Shown piece after piece: positions 43,212 through 52,442 of a DNA stretch of 64,000 nt (its first letter is position 1; each line of letters starts with the position of its first letter). Origin of the DNA: Limisphaera sp049537155 (GTDB taxonomy: Bacteria > Verrucomicrobiota > Verrucomicrobiia > Limisphaerales > Limisphaeraceae). Where the stretch lies: positions 62,001 to 126,000 of the forward strand of contig NZ_JBMVQZ010000003.1 in assembly GCF_049537155.1 (NCBI RefSeq), in the 5' to 3' direction. The notes beneath the pieces are model-generated. The model saw only the letters and a list, made by a program, of their open reading frames with translations. It did not search any database and was not told where the DNA came from. Position numbers and translations under genes: made by a program.

Positions 43212-44480
43212 ATGGCCAATACGATTCTGGTGGGCGCCCAGTGGGGCGACGAAGGCAAGGGCAAGATTATTGATGTGCTGACGGAAGAAGCCGACGTGGT
43301 GGTGCGGTACGCCGGTGGTAACAACGCCGGGCACACCGTCTGGGTCGGAACCGAACGCTACATCCTTCATCTCGTCCCCTCGGGCATCCTGCGGCGCGAC
43401 AAGCTTTGCGTCATCGGCAACGGGGTGGTGATCGATCCGGTGGGCCTGGCGGAGGAAATCCGCGGTCTGCGCAAGCTGGGGGTCAAGGTCGGAGACAACC
43501 TCCGGATCAGCGAGACCGCCCATGTCGTGCTGCCCTACCATCGCGAGCTGGATGTGGCACGCGAACAACGGCAGGGACGCCAGCGCATTGGCACCACCAA
43601 ACGCGGGATTGGCCCTGCCTATGCGGACAAGGCCGCACGAGTGGGCCTGCGCATGGTGGACCTGGTGCAACCCGACCTGTTCGCCGAGAAACTCAAGCGT
43701 CGGATTCGCGAAAACAACCAGGTGCTCCGCGCTTGGGGATCCCGCCCCCTCTCCTACCGCAAGGTGCTGGAGGCTTATCAGGCCGCGGGGACCTTCCTCA
43801 AACCTTTCGTCACCAATACGGTCCAGGTCCTGCACCGGGCCCTGCAGGAGGGCAAAAGCCTCCTGTTCGAGGGCGCCCAGGGTACGTTCCTAGACATCGA
43901 CCACGGGACCTACCCGTTCGTCACCTCGTCCAACACCACCGCGGGCGGGGCCTGCACCGGATCGGGCGTGCCGCCGAACCGGATCGACCGCGTGGTGGGC
44001 GTCATGAAGGCGTACACCACACGCGTGGGCGAAGGGCCGCTGCCCACGGAAGACCCGGCCTTGGGCGAGCTGTTGCACGGCATGGGTCGCGAATTCGGCG
44101 CCACCACAGGCCGCCCCCGCCGTTGCGGCTGGTTCGACGCCGTGGCAGTGCGCCAGGCCGTGCTCATCAACGGCGTGGACTCCCTCGCCGTCACCAATCT
44201 CGACGGACTCGACACCGTCGAGACGATCAAGGTCTGCCTCGCCTACCGGGTCGGCCGCCGGCGTTACGACAGTCTGCCGGCCGACGCCGCGGAGCTGGCC
44301 GCCTGCGAACCGGTCTACGCCGAGTTCGCAGGCTGGCGCACACCCACCAGCGAGGTCCGGCGCTGGAAGGACCTGCCGGCCCGTGCCCGTGCGTATCTCA
44401 GGGCGCTGGAAGACCTCGTCGGCGCCCCCATCCGAATCGTCTCGGTGGGGCCCGCCCGGGAACAAACCATCTTCCGTTGA
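43212..44480 (+). CDS. purA: Adenylosuccinate synthase
   Basis: The 422-residue GTP-dependent enzyme converts IMP and aspartate to adenylosuccinate in AMP synthesis. Signatures are 'VGAQWGDEGKGKIIDVL' with catalytic Asp, 'GGNNAGHTV' with catalytic His, 'GTTKRGIGPAYADK', 'FEGAQGTFLDIDHGTYPFVTSS', 'GEGPLPTE' and 'GATTGRPRRCGWFDAVA'. Full length and intact. The next gene, uppS, follows after 9 nt. purD lies nearby at 52.4 kb but is not linked transcriptionally. Confidence 0.96.
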   Translation: MANTILVGAQWGDEGKGKIIDVLTEEADVVVRYAGGNNAGHTVWVGTERYILHLVPSGILRRDKLCVIGNGVVIDPVGLAEEIRGLRKLGVKVGDNLRISETAHVVLPYHRELDVAREQRQGRQRIGTTKRGIGPAYADKAARVGLRMVDLVQPDLFAEKLKRRIRENNQVLRAWGSRPLSYRKVLEAYQAAGTFLKPFVTNTVQVLHRALQEGKSLLFEGAQGTFLDIDHGTYPFVTSSNTTAGGACTGSGVPPNRIDRVVGVMKAYTTRVGEGPLPTEDPALGELLHGMGREFGATTGRPRRCGWFDAVAVRQAVLINGVDSLAVTNLDGLDTVETIKVCLAYRVGRRRYDSLPADAAELAACEPVYAEFAGWRTPTSEVRRWKDLPARARAYLRALEDLVGAPIRIVSVGPAREQTIFR

Positions 44481-44489
44481 CCCACGACC

Positions 44490-45290
44490 ATGGCCGAACC
44501 GGGCACCGAACTGAGCGCACCCACCGGCACACCGCCCCTCCTGGGCACGCCCGGGAACTCCAACGGCTCCACGCTCAGCCCGGAAGCGCGCGCCGCCCTG
44601 CCCCGGCACGTCGCCATCATCATGGACGGCAACGGCCGCTGGGCCCGCCAACGCGGCCTGCCCCGGATCGAGGGACACCGCCACGGTGCCGAGTCCGCGC
44701 GCGCCGTGGTGCGGGCGGCGGCCGAGTTGGGCATCCAGTATCTCACCCTGTACGCATTCTCCGTTGAGAACTGGAACCGCCCGAAGGAGGAGGTCGACGC
44801 CCTCATGAAATACCTCCTCCACTACCTCAAGACCGAAACCGCCGAACTGCAACGCCACAACGTCCGGCTGCACGTCATCGGGCAGATCCACCGCCTGCCC
44901 GAACCGGTCCAGGCACAGCTCAAAAAAACCCTCCATGCCCTCTCCAAAAACAACGGCCTGACCCTCATCATGGCCCTCAGCTACGGCGGCCGCACCGAAA
45001 TCGTCGAGGCGGTCCGAAGCATCGCCCGGCAGGTGCGCGAGGGCAGAATTGATCCGGAAGAAATTGACGAACGCCTCTTTGCCCAGCACCTCTGGACGCG
45101 GAACATACCCGATCCGGACCTCCTGATCCGCACCAGCGGCGAGATGCGGGTGAGCAATTTCCTCCTCTGGCAGATCTCCTACTCCGAGCTGGTGATCACT
45201 CCGGTCCTGTGGCCGGACTTTCGCAAATCGCACTTCTACGCCGCTCTGGAGGAATACGCCCGCCGCCACCGCCGGTTCGGCACGGTCTGA
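44490..45290 (+). CDS. uppS: Isoprenyl transferase (undecaprenyl diphosphate synthase type)
   Basis: The 266-residue cis-prenyltransferase makes the C55 lipid carrier for peptidoglycan and other glycans. Conserved regions are 'HVAIIMDGNGRWARQRGLPRIEGHRHGA' features (Asp for Mg2+), 'LTLYAFSVENWNRP', 'ALSYGGRTEIVEAV' and 'DLLIRTSGEMRVSNFLLWQISYSEL'. The N-terminal ~35 residues are a variable Pro/Thr-rich extension. Likely co-transcribed with purA; convergent with the pilus ATPase gene. Confidence 0.95.
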   Translation: MAEPGTELSAPTGTPPLLGTPGNSNGSTLSPEARAALPRHVAIIMDGNGRWARQRGLPRIEGHRHGAESARAVVRAAAELGIQYLTLYAFSVENWNRPKEEVDALMKYLLHYLKTETAELQRHNVRLHVIGQIHRLPEPVQAQLKKTLHALSKNNGLTLIMALSYGGRTEIVEAVRSIARQVREGRIDPEEIDERLFAQHLWTRNIPDPDLLIRTSGEMRVSNFLLWQISYSELVITPVLWPDFRKSHFYAALEEYARRHRRFGTV

Positions 45291-45316
45291 AGGCCCGGCC
45301 CGGCCCGAACCGCCCC

Positions 45317-47053
45317 TCAACCGTTGCCCACGCGCACCCGGCGGGTCAGCCGCTGCAGTTCCGCCACCGAAATCAGCCGCTGCTGCACCTTCAACCAGCC
45401 CTGTTCCCTCAGCGAACGCCAGCCAAACCGGCGCGCAGCTTCCCGCAACTGCCCGGCCTTCACCCCCGGCTCGATCCGATCCGCCAGGTCCTCGTTCAAC
45501 ACGAAGAATTCGAACAATCCCACCCGCCCGCGGTACCCGCGCTGCCGACACTCCACACAGCCGCGACCGCGCCACAACGACAGTTCCCCCGCGGCGCATC
45601 CGAGGACCCGGGCCATTTCCTCGCGCAGTTCGGGTGCCACCTCCGGGTCCGGCTCCAAACAATGTCGGCAAATCCGTTGCGCCAACCGTTGGGCAATACT
45701 GGCCACCAACGACGCGCCCAGCACACTCGGTTCGATCCCCATCTCCAACAGGCGCGTCACGGCCGTCACGCTGTCGTTGGTGTGCAGCGTCGAAAACACC
45801 AGATGCCCCGTCTGCGCGGCGCGCACCGCGATCTCGGCGGTTTCCGTGTCCCGGATCTCCCCGATCAGGATCACGTCCGGGTCATGCCGCAACACCGCCC
45901 GCAGGCCACTGGCAAAGCTCAGCCCGATCTCTTCCCGGATCTGGATCTGCGAGATGCCGTGGATCTGGTATTCCACCGGGTTTTCGAGGGTGATGATCTT
46001 GCGACCCTCGTCGTTGGCCTGGGCCAGCGCGGCGTAGAGCGTGGTGGTCTTGCCGCTTCCCGTCGGGCCGGTCAACAGCACCATCCCTTGAGGCAGCTGC
46101 ACCAGCTCCCGCATCAGGGCCTCCTGTTCCGGTTCCATCCCGAGCTGGCCGAGGTCCAGAAAAAGACTCTGCCGGCCCAGCACGCGCAGGCAGAGGGCCT
46201 CTCCGTGCGCCGTGGGCAGGACCGAGACCCGGAGATCGTACGATTCCCCGCCGGTCTTCATGGCGATGCGACCGTCCTGCGGCAGCCGTTTTTCCGCAAT
46301 GTTCAGACCGGCCATGATCTTGAGCCGCGAGACGAGGGCGGCGTGCAGCTTCCGCAGACCGGCCGGAACCGGAATCGTCTGCAGCACCCCGTCAATCCGG
46401 TATCGCAGCCGGATCTCGTCCGGGTACGGCTCGATGTGGATGTCGGTGGCATCCAACCGGAGCGCCTCCACCAGGATCTGATCCACCAACCGCGCGATGG
46501 AGGCCTGCACCGCCGGATCGTCCTCGGCCGGCTTCACGTCGAACACCATCTCCGCGCCCGTCTCCTCCCAGGCTCGATCGTCGCGCAACTGTTGAATCGT
46601 CTCGGCTCCCAGTCCGAAATGCCGGCGCAGCGCGGCCTGGATCGCACTGGGCGTGCTCAACACGAACTGCAAGGGCCGGCGCAGAATGAGCCGCAGGTTC
46701 CCCTCCTCCATCGGCAGCGGCGGCTCTGAAACCGCCACCACCAGCGCATCCCCCTCGCGCCGCAACGGCAGCAGGCGGTAGTGAAAGACCAGTTTCAGCG
46801 GCACCTCCTGCAGAACCTCCTGCGGCACCTCCAGCATGCTCACGTCCTCGAAAGGCATCCGGTGCAGCTCGGCCAGCGCACGATAGGTGTCCTCCTCCGA
46901 GGCGTAGTTCAGCTCCACGATGGCCCGGTGCTGCGGAATGCCCAGCCGCGCCTGCCGGCGCCGGACCAATTCCAGCAACTTGGGCGACAGCACCCCCCGC
47001 CGCACCAGCAGCTCACCCACCTCCACCGGCTCTGCGGCCCCGTTCGCGTTCAT
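45317..47053 (-). CDS. Type IV pilus / type II secretion assembly ATPase (PilB/GspE family)
   Basis: The 578-residue protein has an N-terminal T2SSE-N domain ('ELLVRRGVLSPKLLELVRRRQ', 'YRALAELHRMPFEDVSML'), a second linker domain and the hexameric ATPase core. Core motifs are 'DIHIEPYPDEIRLRYRIDGVL', Walker A 'LLTGPTGSGKTTTLYAAL', the Asp box 'ITLENPVEYQI', Walker B 'ILIGEIRDTETAEIAVRAAQTGHLVFSTLHTND' features and the zinc cysteines 'CRHC...CVEC'. It powers pilin or pseudopilin polymerisation. Last gene of the secretin-PilMN-PilO-PilP-ATPase operon; its start overlaps the PilP-like stop (4 nt). Confidence 0.93.
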   Translation of the reverse strand: MNANGAAEPVEVGELLVRRGVLSPKLLELVRRRQARLGIPQHRAIVELNYASEEDTYRALAELHRMPFEDVSMLEVPQEVLQEVPLKLVFHYRLLPLRREGDALVVAVSEPPLPMEEGNLRLILRRPLQFVLSTPSAIQAALRRHFGLGAETIQQLRDDRAWEETGAEMVFDVKPAEDDPAVQASIARLVDQILVEALRLDATDIHIEPYPDEIRLRYRIDGVLQTIPVPAGLRKLHAALVSRLKIMAGLNIAEKRLPQDGRIAMKTGGESYDLRVSVLPTAHGEALCLRVLGRQSLFLDLGQLGMEPEQEALMRELVQLPQGMVLLTGPTGSGKTTTLYAALAQANDEGRKIITLENPVEYQIHGISQIQIREEIGLSFASGLRAVLRHDPDVILIGEIRDTETAEIAVRAAQTGHLVFSTLHTNDSVTAVTRLLEMGIEPSVLGASLVASIAQRLAQRICRHCLEPDPEVAPELREEMARVLGCAAGELSLWRGRGCVECRQRGYRGRVGLFEFFVLNEDLADRIEPGVKAGQLREAARRFGWRSLREQGWLKVQQRLISVAELQRLTRRVRVGNG

Positions 47054-47571
47054 TCCACCGGCACCTCCACTTCGCGCGTGCCCCGGAAAGGCACCACCAC
47101 CGTCTGGGTTCCCGCCTGCCGCAGGCGCAGCTCCAGAGGGCCCATCGTGTCAATCACCACATCGCCCACCACCCGGGCCCCCGGCGGGAGGATCTGCAAC
47201 CGATCGTCCACCTGCACATAGGCCCGTTGCACACCGTCGGCGGTCTCAAAGTACCCCTGGTAGGTGAGCCGGAACTTTTGGGTCTTGCGCACCGGCGGCG
47301 GAGGAGGCGGCGGCGGCCGGAAATACGTGGTGACGAACGCCGAGGTCAGATTCGTCCCCCCCATCACGCGTCGCCACGCGTTCGACCCGAAGCGGTCCCC
47401 GAACACCGCCCCCGGCAAGGGCACCTCCGCCACCGCTGCGGCACCCGTGCCCGCCACCGGCACCCCGCGCGGGGCATCTTCCAGGTCCCGCAGAACGCCC
47501 AAGCCGGCCAACAACCCCGCCGTCAGGGCCAGGCTCACCACACCCAACGTCCGTTGTACAGCCGGGATCAT
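47050..47571 (-). CDS. PilP/GspC-like small membrane-anchored pilus assembly protein
   Basis: The 173-residue protein has one N-terminal membrane segment ('TLGVVSLALTAGLLAGLGVL'), a linker, then an eight-proline run and a compact beta-rich C-terminal domain ('KFRLTYQGYFETADGVQRAYV', 'LRQAGTQTVVVPFRGTREVEVPV'). Size, topology and position match inner-membrane linkers that contact the secretin (PilP or GspC), but I see no diagnostic motif. ATG overlaps the upstream stop (ATGA), and its own stop overlaps the ATPase start. Confidence 0.65.
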   Translation of the reverse strand: MIPAVQRTLGVVSLALTAGLLAGLGVLRDLEDAPRGVPVAGTGAAAVAEVPLPGAVFGDRFGSNAWRRVMGGTNLTSAFVTTYFRPPPPPPPPVRKTQKFRLTYQGYFETADGVQRAYVQVDDRLQILPPGARVVGDVVIDTMGPLELRLRQAGTQTVVVPFRGTREVEVPVE

Positions 47572-48407
47572 GGTTCGGGCCGGGCCTGCGGATGCGGACA
47601 GAACGCACTGATCACCACGTCCAACGCCGTCACATCCGGGTTCGCACTCACGTTTTTCATCAGGATGCGGTCCACGAAAAAGGACTGGGTCTTGCCCTCG
47701 ACCGGTGCGCCGTCCCCCGCCGGTCCGTCCTCTGGTCGCCATGGCAGCAGCCGCAGGAAGCGTTCCAAGGCAGGGGCGGGGCCGGCCAGCTCCAATTGGA
47801 TCCGAAAGTGATGCCACAGCAGCTCGCCGGATTCGCCGCCTGCATAGGTCAGCGTGGGCAACACGGTCAGGTTGCTGATCACCCCCACCCGGCAGTGCAG
47901 GGCCGCGAGCAATGCCTGCTGCGCCGTGGCCAGCAGCGCCCAGTGCAGGGACGGCGGCGCCAGGTTCGGATCGTAATCCGGGTAGTGCACCCAAACCGCG
48001 TCAGCCACCGTCACCCCGGCCGAGGCGGCCCGCGCCCGCAGATCGGCCATCGTCAAAAACCGCTGCCGATCGAACTCGAGCAACTGGAACTCTTGGGAAA
48101 GCCGCTGTTGCGTGGTGTCGTCCCAGACGACCCGCCGGGCGACATCCTGCCCCGCCTGCAACAGTTGTTCGGCCGCACGCCGCATCTGTCCGGCCGCCTC
48201 CAGCAAAACGGGTGTGGCCAGACTCCGAACCTGCGCCTGGGTCCGGGCCATGGCCACCAGGCGCTTCTGCGCCTCGGCCACCGGCCCGTCCAACTCGCGC
48301 GCCCGCAGGCTCAGCGAGCGGTAACCGAACCAATAAAGCCCCGCCACCACGCCCGCCAGAATCAGCGTGCCCGCCTGCGCGCGCCGGATGGTCCTCTCGG
48401 AAATCAT
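47568..48407 (-). CDS. PilO/GspM-like pilus assembly protein
   Basis: The 279-residue protein has one membrane segment near the N-terminus ('AGTLILAGVVAGLYWFGY'), a coiled-coil stretch ('AQKRLVAMARTQAQVRSL') and a ferredoxin-like C-terminal domain. This is the architecture of PilO/GspM, which align the ATPase platform with the periplasmic parts. Homology is weak; the assignment rests on topology and location between the PilM-PilN fusion and the PilP-like gene, with ATGA overlaps on both sides. The start at 48407 is set by that overlap. Confidence 0.65.
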   Translation of the reverse strand: MISERTIRRAQAGTLILAGVVAGLYWFGYRSLSLRARELDGPVAEAQKRLVAMARTQAQVRSLATPVLLEAAGQMRRAAEQLLQAGQDVARRVVWDDTTQQRLSQEFQLLEFDRQRFLTMADLRARAASAGVTVADAVWVHYPDYDPNLAPPSLHWALLATAQQALLAALHCRVGVISNLTVLPTLTYAGGESGELLWHHFRIQLELAGPAPALERFLRLLPWRPEDGPAGDGAPVEGKTQSFFVDRILMKNVSANPDVTALDVVISAFCPHPQARPEP

Positions 48408-50212
48408 GGAGCCTGTCCCGTCGGTTTCGTGGCCGGTCCCTCCGACCCGGTCCGGCCGGCCGGCGCCGCCCAGAGCGTCGGCCGTCGAATAACATTGGTC
48501 CCCCACCGCACCTCGGACACGCGCACGTTCTGGAACAAACTGCGCCACCCGCCGTCGGCCATGTCGAGCGCCAGCACAAAATGTCGGTCGGGTATGAGCA
48601 CCTTGGGATCCACCCAGTTCCGTCGTTGACCGGCCGGCACGGAATCCACCCGGCTGAACAGCGGATCGCGCCGCAGATCCGTCACCAGCTCGCTCAGGAT
48701 CCGCAGCGTCGCTTCACCGGTCGCCGGAATGCACAACTCCGCCACATACGTGGGGGTGGGCGGCGGCTCGGCCAGCCAGGCCAGCAGCCGTGCAAGCGGG
48801 CCGTTGGTGTCCGGCGGCTGCCAGGTCGCCCCTCGGGAGTAGCTTTCCACGTCCGCCAGCAGGACGGTCCAAAAATCGTGTCGGGAGCGGGCCTCCTCGC
48901 ACGCACGCAACGTCTCCAGCAAACCCAGCGTGCGCTCCTGCTGATCCCACAACGGCCAGTACCGCGCAAAGGCGGCGTCCCTCCGGCGGGTGGCCTCGGT
49001 CAGATCCTCCAGGGCGGCCATCGCCGATTCGGTTTCCCGCACCAGCGCCTCCTTCTCGGCCACCCGTTGGGCCTTCCGCCACATCCCCGCACCGACCAGT
49101 AGCGCCACCAGCCCCAGGAAGAGCATGGCCAGCCGCAGCAACAAAGCCGCCTGATGCATCTGCCGGCCGTACACCCGCAAGGCCGGCGGCAACAACGACG
49201 GTTCCTCCGGCCGCCGCGTGCACGCGTGCACGGCAGCCCCCACCGCCAGCGCATACTCACCCAGCGCCAGTGTGCGCTCTCCGCGCCGGATCTCCGGCCA
49301 GACGCGCCAGGCACGACCACTGACCTCCCTCAGGGCCTCCACGAAGCCCGGCCATCGAACCGGGCCGCCGGAAACGTACAGATCCCCATCCAACCACGCC
49401 TCGCCTTCCGGCCCCGATCGGCCCGCCAGCGCACCGGCCCGTTCCACCCGCGTCCACCACGCCCGCAGCGCCTCCGCCAGCACGGCCTGTTTCTGCCCCC
49501 CGGTGAACAGATCGGCGCCCAACAACAGCCCCTCCGCCTCTGCCGGCCGGCACTTGCGCACCTCCGCCAGCCGTTCCACCCACGCCTCCGCGCCCACCGC
49601 CTCGGTCAACGCCCAAGCCGGGCGCCGGTCGCGAACCCGCACCAGCAACGTCTCGGCCGCACCCACCTCCAGCAGCCACGCGTCCTTCCCGTCGGGCACC
49701 GCCCAACACCAAGCCTCCGCCAATGCGCGCGGCGCACTGCACACGTGCCGCACATCCGTGATCCGGGGTGCCGTCTCCTCGAGGAACTGCTGCACGTCTT
49801 CCAACCGGGCCAGTGTCAAAAACCACGGCTGCTGCCAGCGCCCCTGCGGCGGCAACGGTGTCGCCTCGTACAGCCAAGGGCCCTGCCCCAGGCCGCGCAG
49901 CCGCGCCGTCTGTTCCTCGATCATTCGGGGCAGATCGGCGGCCGTGCCGGGGTGCGGCACGTCCAGAATCTGCGAAAAGCTCAGGCGGGGCGGCAGGACC
50001 GGCACCAGCGGACATTCACTCCACTCCTGCAGAAGGACCTGCAGATGGCGCCGGACCTCCTCCGTGGAGACCAGACCTTCCTCCTCCAGATCCACCACCC
50101 GGGCGTCCACCCATTCCAACCGGCCGGCCCGGCATTCCCCCAGGACGAGCTTCACACGACTGCGGCCGCGATCCAACGCAATCAACCGTTGTCGTCCCCC
50201 GGGCCACATCAC
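48404..50212 (-). CDS. PilM-PilN fusion-like pilus assembly protein
   Basis: The 602-residue protein has an N-terminal ~350 residues with the actin-like PilM/GspL fold ('LIALDRGRSRVKLVLGE', 'AWLLEVGAAETLLVRVRDRRP', 'DLYVSGGPVRWPGFVEAL', the last being the phosphate-2/adenosine region). A single membrane helix (about residues 365-390, 'LLRLAMLFLGLVALLVGAGMW') leads into a PilN-like coiled coil and periplasmic domain. In Pseudomonas and Thermus PilM and PilN are separate proteins that bind each other; in T2SS GspL already combines both parts. The protein is therefore best described as GspL-like. 30 nt separate it from the secretin gene. Confidence 0.75.
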   Translation of the reverse strand: MMWPGGRQRLIALDRGRSRVKLVLGECRAGRLEWVDARVVDLEEEGLVSTEEVRRHLQVLLQEWSECPLVPVLPPRLSFSQILDVPHPGTAADLPRMIEEQTARLRGLGQGPWLYEATPLPPQGRWQQPWFLTLARLEDVQQFLEETAPRITDVRHVCSAPRALAEAWCWAVPDGKDAWLLEVGAAETLLVRVRDRRPAWALTEAVGAEAWVERLAEVRKCRPAEAEGLLLGADLFTGGQKQAVLAEALRAWWTRVERAGALAGRSGPEGEAWLDGDLYVSGGPVRWPGFVEALREVSGRAWRVWPEIRRGERTLALGEYALAVGAAVHACTRRPEEPSLLPPALRVYGRQMHQAALLLRLAMLFLGLVALLVGAGMWRKAQRVAEKEALVRETESAMAALEDLTEATRRRDAAFARYWPLWDQQERTLGLLETLRACEEARSRHDFWTVLLADVESYSRGATWQPPDTNGPLARLLAWLAEPPPTPTYVAELCIPATGEATLRILSELVTDLRRDPLFSRVDSVPAGQRRNWVDPKVLIPDRHFVLALDMADGGWRSLFQNVRVSEVRWGTNVIRRPTLWAAPAGRTGSEGPATKPTGQAP

Positions 50213-50242
50213 GTTCGTCTCCTGGTCGTCGCGTCCGCCGGT

Positions 50243-52213
50243 TCAGTCCTCGTACACCACGAACTCGCCCTTCTCGTTCACGATGGTGGCCGTGACGAAA
50301 ATCAGCAGGTACCTTGGTTTGTCCACCTCGGTCCGCCGGCGAAAGGCCGCGCCGATGATGGGGATGTTGCCCAGGATCGGCACCGCCTCCACCATGGTGG
50401 TTCGTTCCCGCTCCAACACGCCGCCCATCACCACGGTTTCGCCCGACCGCACCACGACGCGCGTGGCCAGCTCCTGGGTGCGATACTCGGGCAGCTTGAG
50501 CGTGAAGGAATTCAGCACCTGCTTGTTCTGCGCGTCATAGTCGGTGAGCGTGGCAAAGGGGACCAGTTGCACGTCCGTGTTCACCCGCGGGTTCAGCGCC
50601 AGAATGATGTGTTTGCCGTCCCCGGCGATGCTGGCCAGCACGTTCAACTCCGCCCCCGCCGTCACCTTGGTGGGCTTGCCGCTGGGTACCCAGGAAGAGG
50701 CCGTGTAGTACTGCTGCACTGTCTGCTTCACCTGGTACTCCTCGTAATAGTACTGGACCTTGCCGTCCGAGATGGTGGCCGGCCGGTTGTTCAACACCGT
50801 CAGACGCGGCGAACTGATCGTCTGGCTTTCCCCGCTCTGTTCCAGCGCGCTCAACGTGGCGCTCAGGGCGCGCCGGCCCAGGATGTTGGTGAACACCTCC
50901 TGCAACCCGATCCCCACCGCCGGGATGTTGTTCTCGGTGGGGAAGCTCTGAAGATTGGCCAGCCCGGTGAAGTCCTGCGGCACCCGCACACCTTGCAACG
51001 CCCGGCCCGTCTCCCACAGGGCGCCCAGCTGCAGGAACGCCGGCTTGGAAATCGTCACAAACCGCGCCTCGATCAGCACCTGCTGAATCGGCCGGTCAAA
51101 CTCCTCGATCAACCGCTCCAACACCTCAAGCTGCTCGGGCGTCCCCCGCGCCACCAGCAGGTTGCGCTCATAGTCAATGTACCAGGTGCCGGTAAAAAAG
51201 TTGGTGATGGCCTGCTCCAACGAGGGCGCGTCCGGGGCCTCGTCGTTCACAAACTTGCGAAATCTCTGGGTCTCGGTGATGGTCACCACGTTGTTGGGGG
51301 CCTGCGTCCGGGTGCGGACCACCTCGTCCGCTCCGAACTGGGCCGGGCGCACGAACCCCGTCCGCAACCGGTAGAAGCGCGTCTCCTCCATCAGCTTCTT
51401 CGGATCCTTCGCGTCCGTGACCCAGATCAGCTCCGGCCCCACCTGGAACTGCACCTCGTAATTCCGCGACACATACTTCAGAAACTCCGACAACCGCACC
51501 TTGTCCACGTTCACACTCAGCGTCTGTTTGAGCACAGGCAGCGCCTTGTCCGCCACAATGTTGATCCCGGTCGTCTGGCTGAGCTGCACGATCAGGTTCT
51601 CCAGCGTCACGTTGTCCAGATGAATCGTGACCTCCTTCTCCAGCAGCCTGGCCATCGGCCCGCGAGCGGCCTCCAGATCGAACATCGGCCCCTTCTCCCG
51701 CCGTACCACACCGTAACTCTCGGGGATCAACCGGCTGCTCTCGATCTTCTCGATGGTGTCCCGCACATCCTTGCTGGCCGGCAAACCACGGTCCTTCTGC
51801 TCGGTCAGCAAACCGGGAATCGTCGGGTTGAACACCGAATTGGCCGCGTTGATCTCGCGGATCCTGTCCTCCAGCGCCTTCTCACGGGCCGCCTGGCGCT
51901 GTTGCGTCACCCACGAATGCAGCCGTTGCACCGCACCATCCTCCGGCGCCCGCGCCAGCAACATGTCCGCCTCCTCCTGGGCCTGCTCCCACCGGCCCTT
52001 GCGCGCCAGCTCCAAAACCGATTCGATCTCCGCGTCGTAATCGGGACTGTACCGCACCGGCCGCGACTCCGAAGCCTTTCCCCCGGCCCGCGCCGGCGCG
52101 CCCACAGGCCCCTCCACCACCGGCACCTGCCGACAGGCCGACCCTGCCAGGATCAGCCCCGTGCTCAGAACCCAGGAAAACAGAGAACCTTTGCGCGACA
52201 TCTCGGCAATCAT
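50243..52213 (-). CDS. Secretin (GspD/PilQ family outer-membrane channel)
   Basis: The 656-residue protein (652 from ATG 52201) has an N-terminal signal with a possible lipobox ('LILAGSACRQ') and a helical TPR-like segment ('YDAEIESVLELARKGRWEQAQEEADMLL' region). STN/N0 and N1 domains come next ('VTIHLDNVTLENLIVQLSQTTGINIVADK' region), then the secretin core: 'QVLIEARFVTISKPAFLQLG', 'ATLSALEQSGESQTISSPRLTVLNNRPATISDG' features and 'TRVVVRSGETVVMGGVLERERTTMVEAVPILGNIPIIGAAFR' features. It forms the multimeric outer-membrane pore. First gene of the five-gene assembly operon and divergent from purD (229 bp). Confidence 0.92.
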   Translation of the reverse strand: MIAEMSRKGSLFSWVLSTGLILAGSACRQVPVVEGPVGAPARAGGKASESRPVRYSPDYDAEIESVLELARKGRWEQAQEEADMLLARAPEDGAVQRLHSWVTQQRQAAREKALEDRIREINAANSVFNPTIPGLLTEQKDRGLPASKDVRDTIEKIESSRLIPESYGVVRREKGPMFDLEAARGPMARLLEKEVTIHLDNVTLENLIVQLSQTTGINIVADKALPVLKQTLSVNVDKVRLSEFLKYVSRNYEVQFQVGPELIWVTDAKDPKKLMEETRFYRLRTGFVRPAQFGADEVVRTRTQAPNNVVTITETQRFRKFVNDEAPDAPSLEQAITNFFTGTWYIDYERNLLVARGTPEQLEVLERLIEEFDRPIQQVLIEARFVTISKPAFLQLGALWETGRALQGVRVPQDFTGLANLQSFPTENNIPAVGIGLQEVFTNILGRRALSATLSALEQSGESQTISSPRLTVLNNRPATISDGKVQYYYEEYQVKQTVQQYYTASSWVPSGKPTKVTAGAELNVLASIAGDGKHIILALNPRVNTDVQLVPFATLTDYDAQNKQVLNSFTLKLPEYRTQELATRVVVRSGETVVMGGVLERERTTMVEAVPILGNIPIIGAAFRRRTEVDKPRYLLIFVTATIVNEKGEFVVYED

Positions 52214-52442
52214 GGACGCTGGGGCCCGGCCCCTCATTCGAGCCGCAGCCGCAATCATCTTGCGCCAGCATTTGCAACCCCCGCAACCAAAACCCGCCCC
52301 GGAACCATCCCCCGCCCACCTCGCCCCCGCCGGGGCCCCACTCCGGCCCCGGGCACCGTACGGACCCAATCCGCCGCCCCGGCTCCGCCCGCCTACAAAA
52401 AACTTCCCCACCCCGCGCATCAGTGTTTCAATGCGCGCCCCG

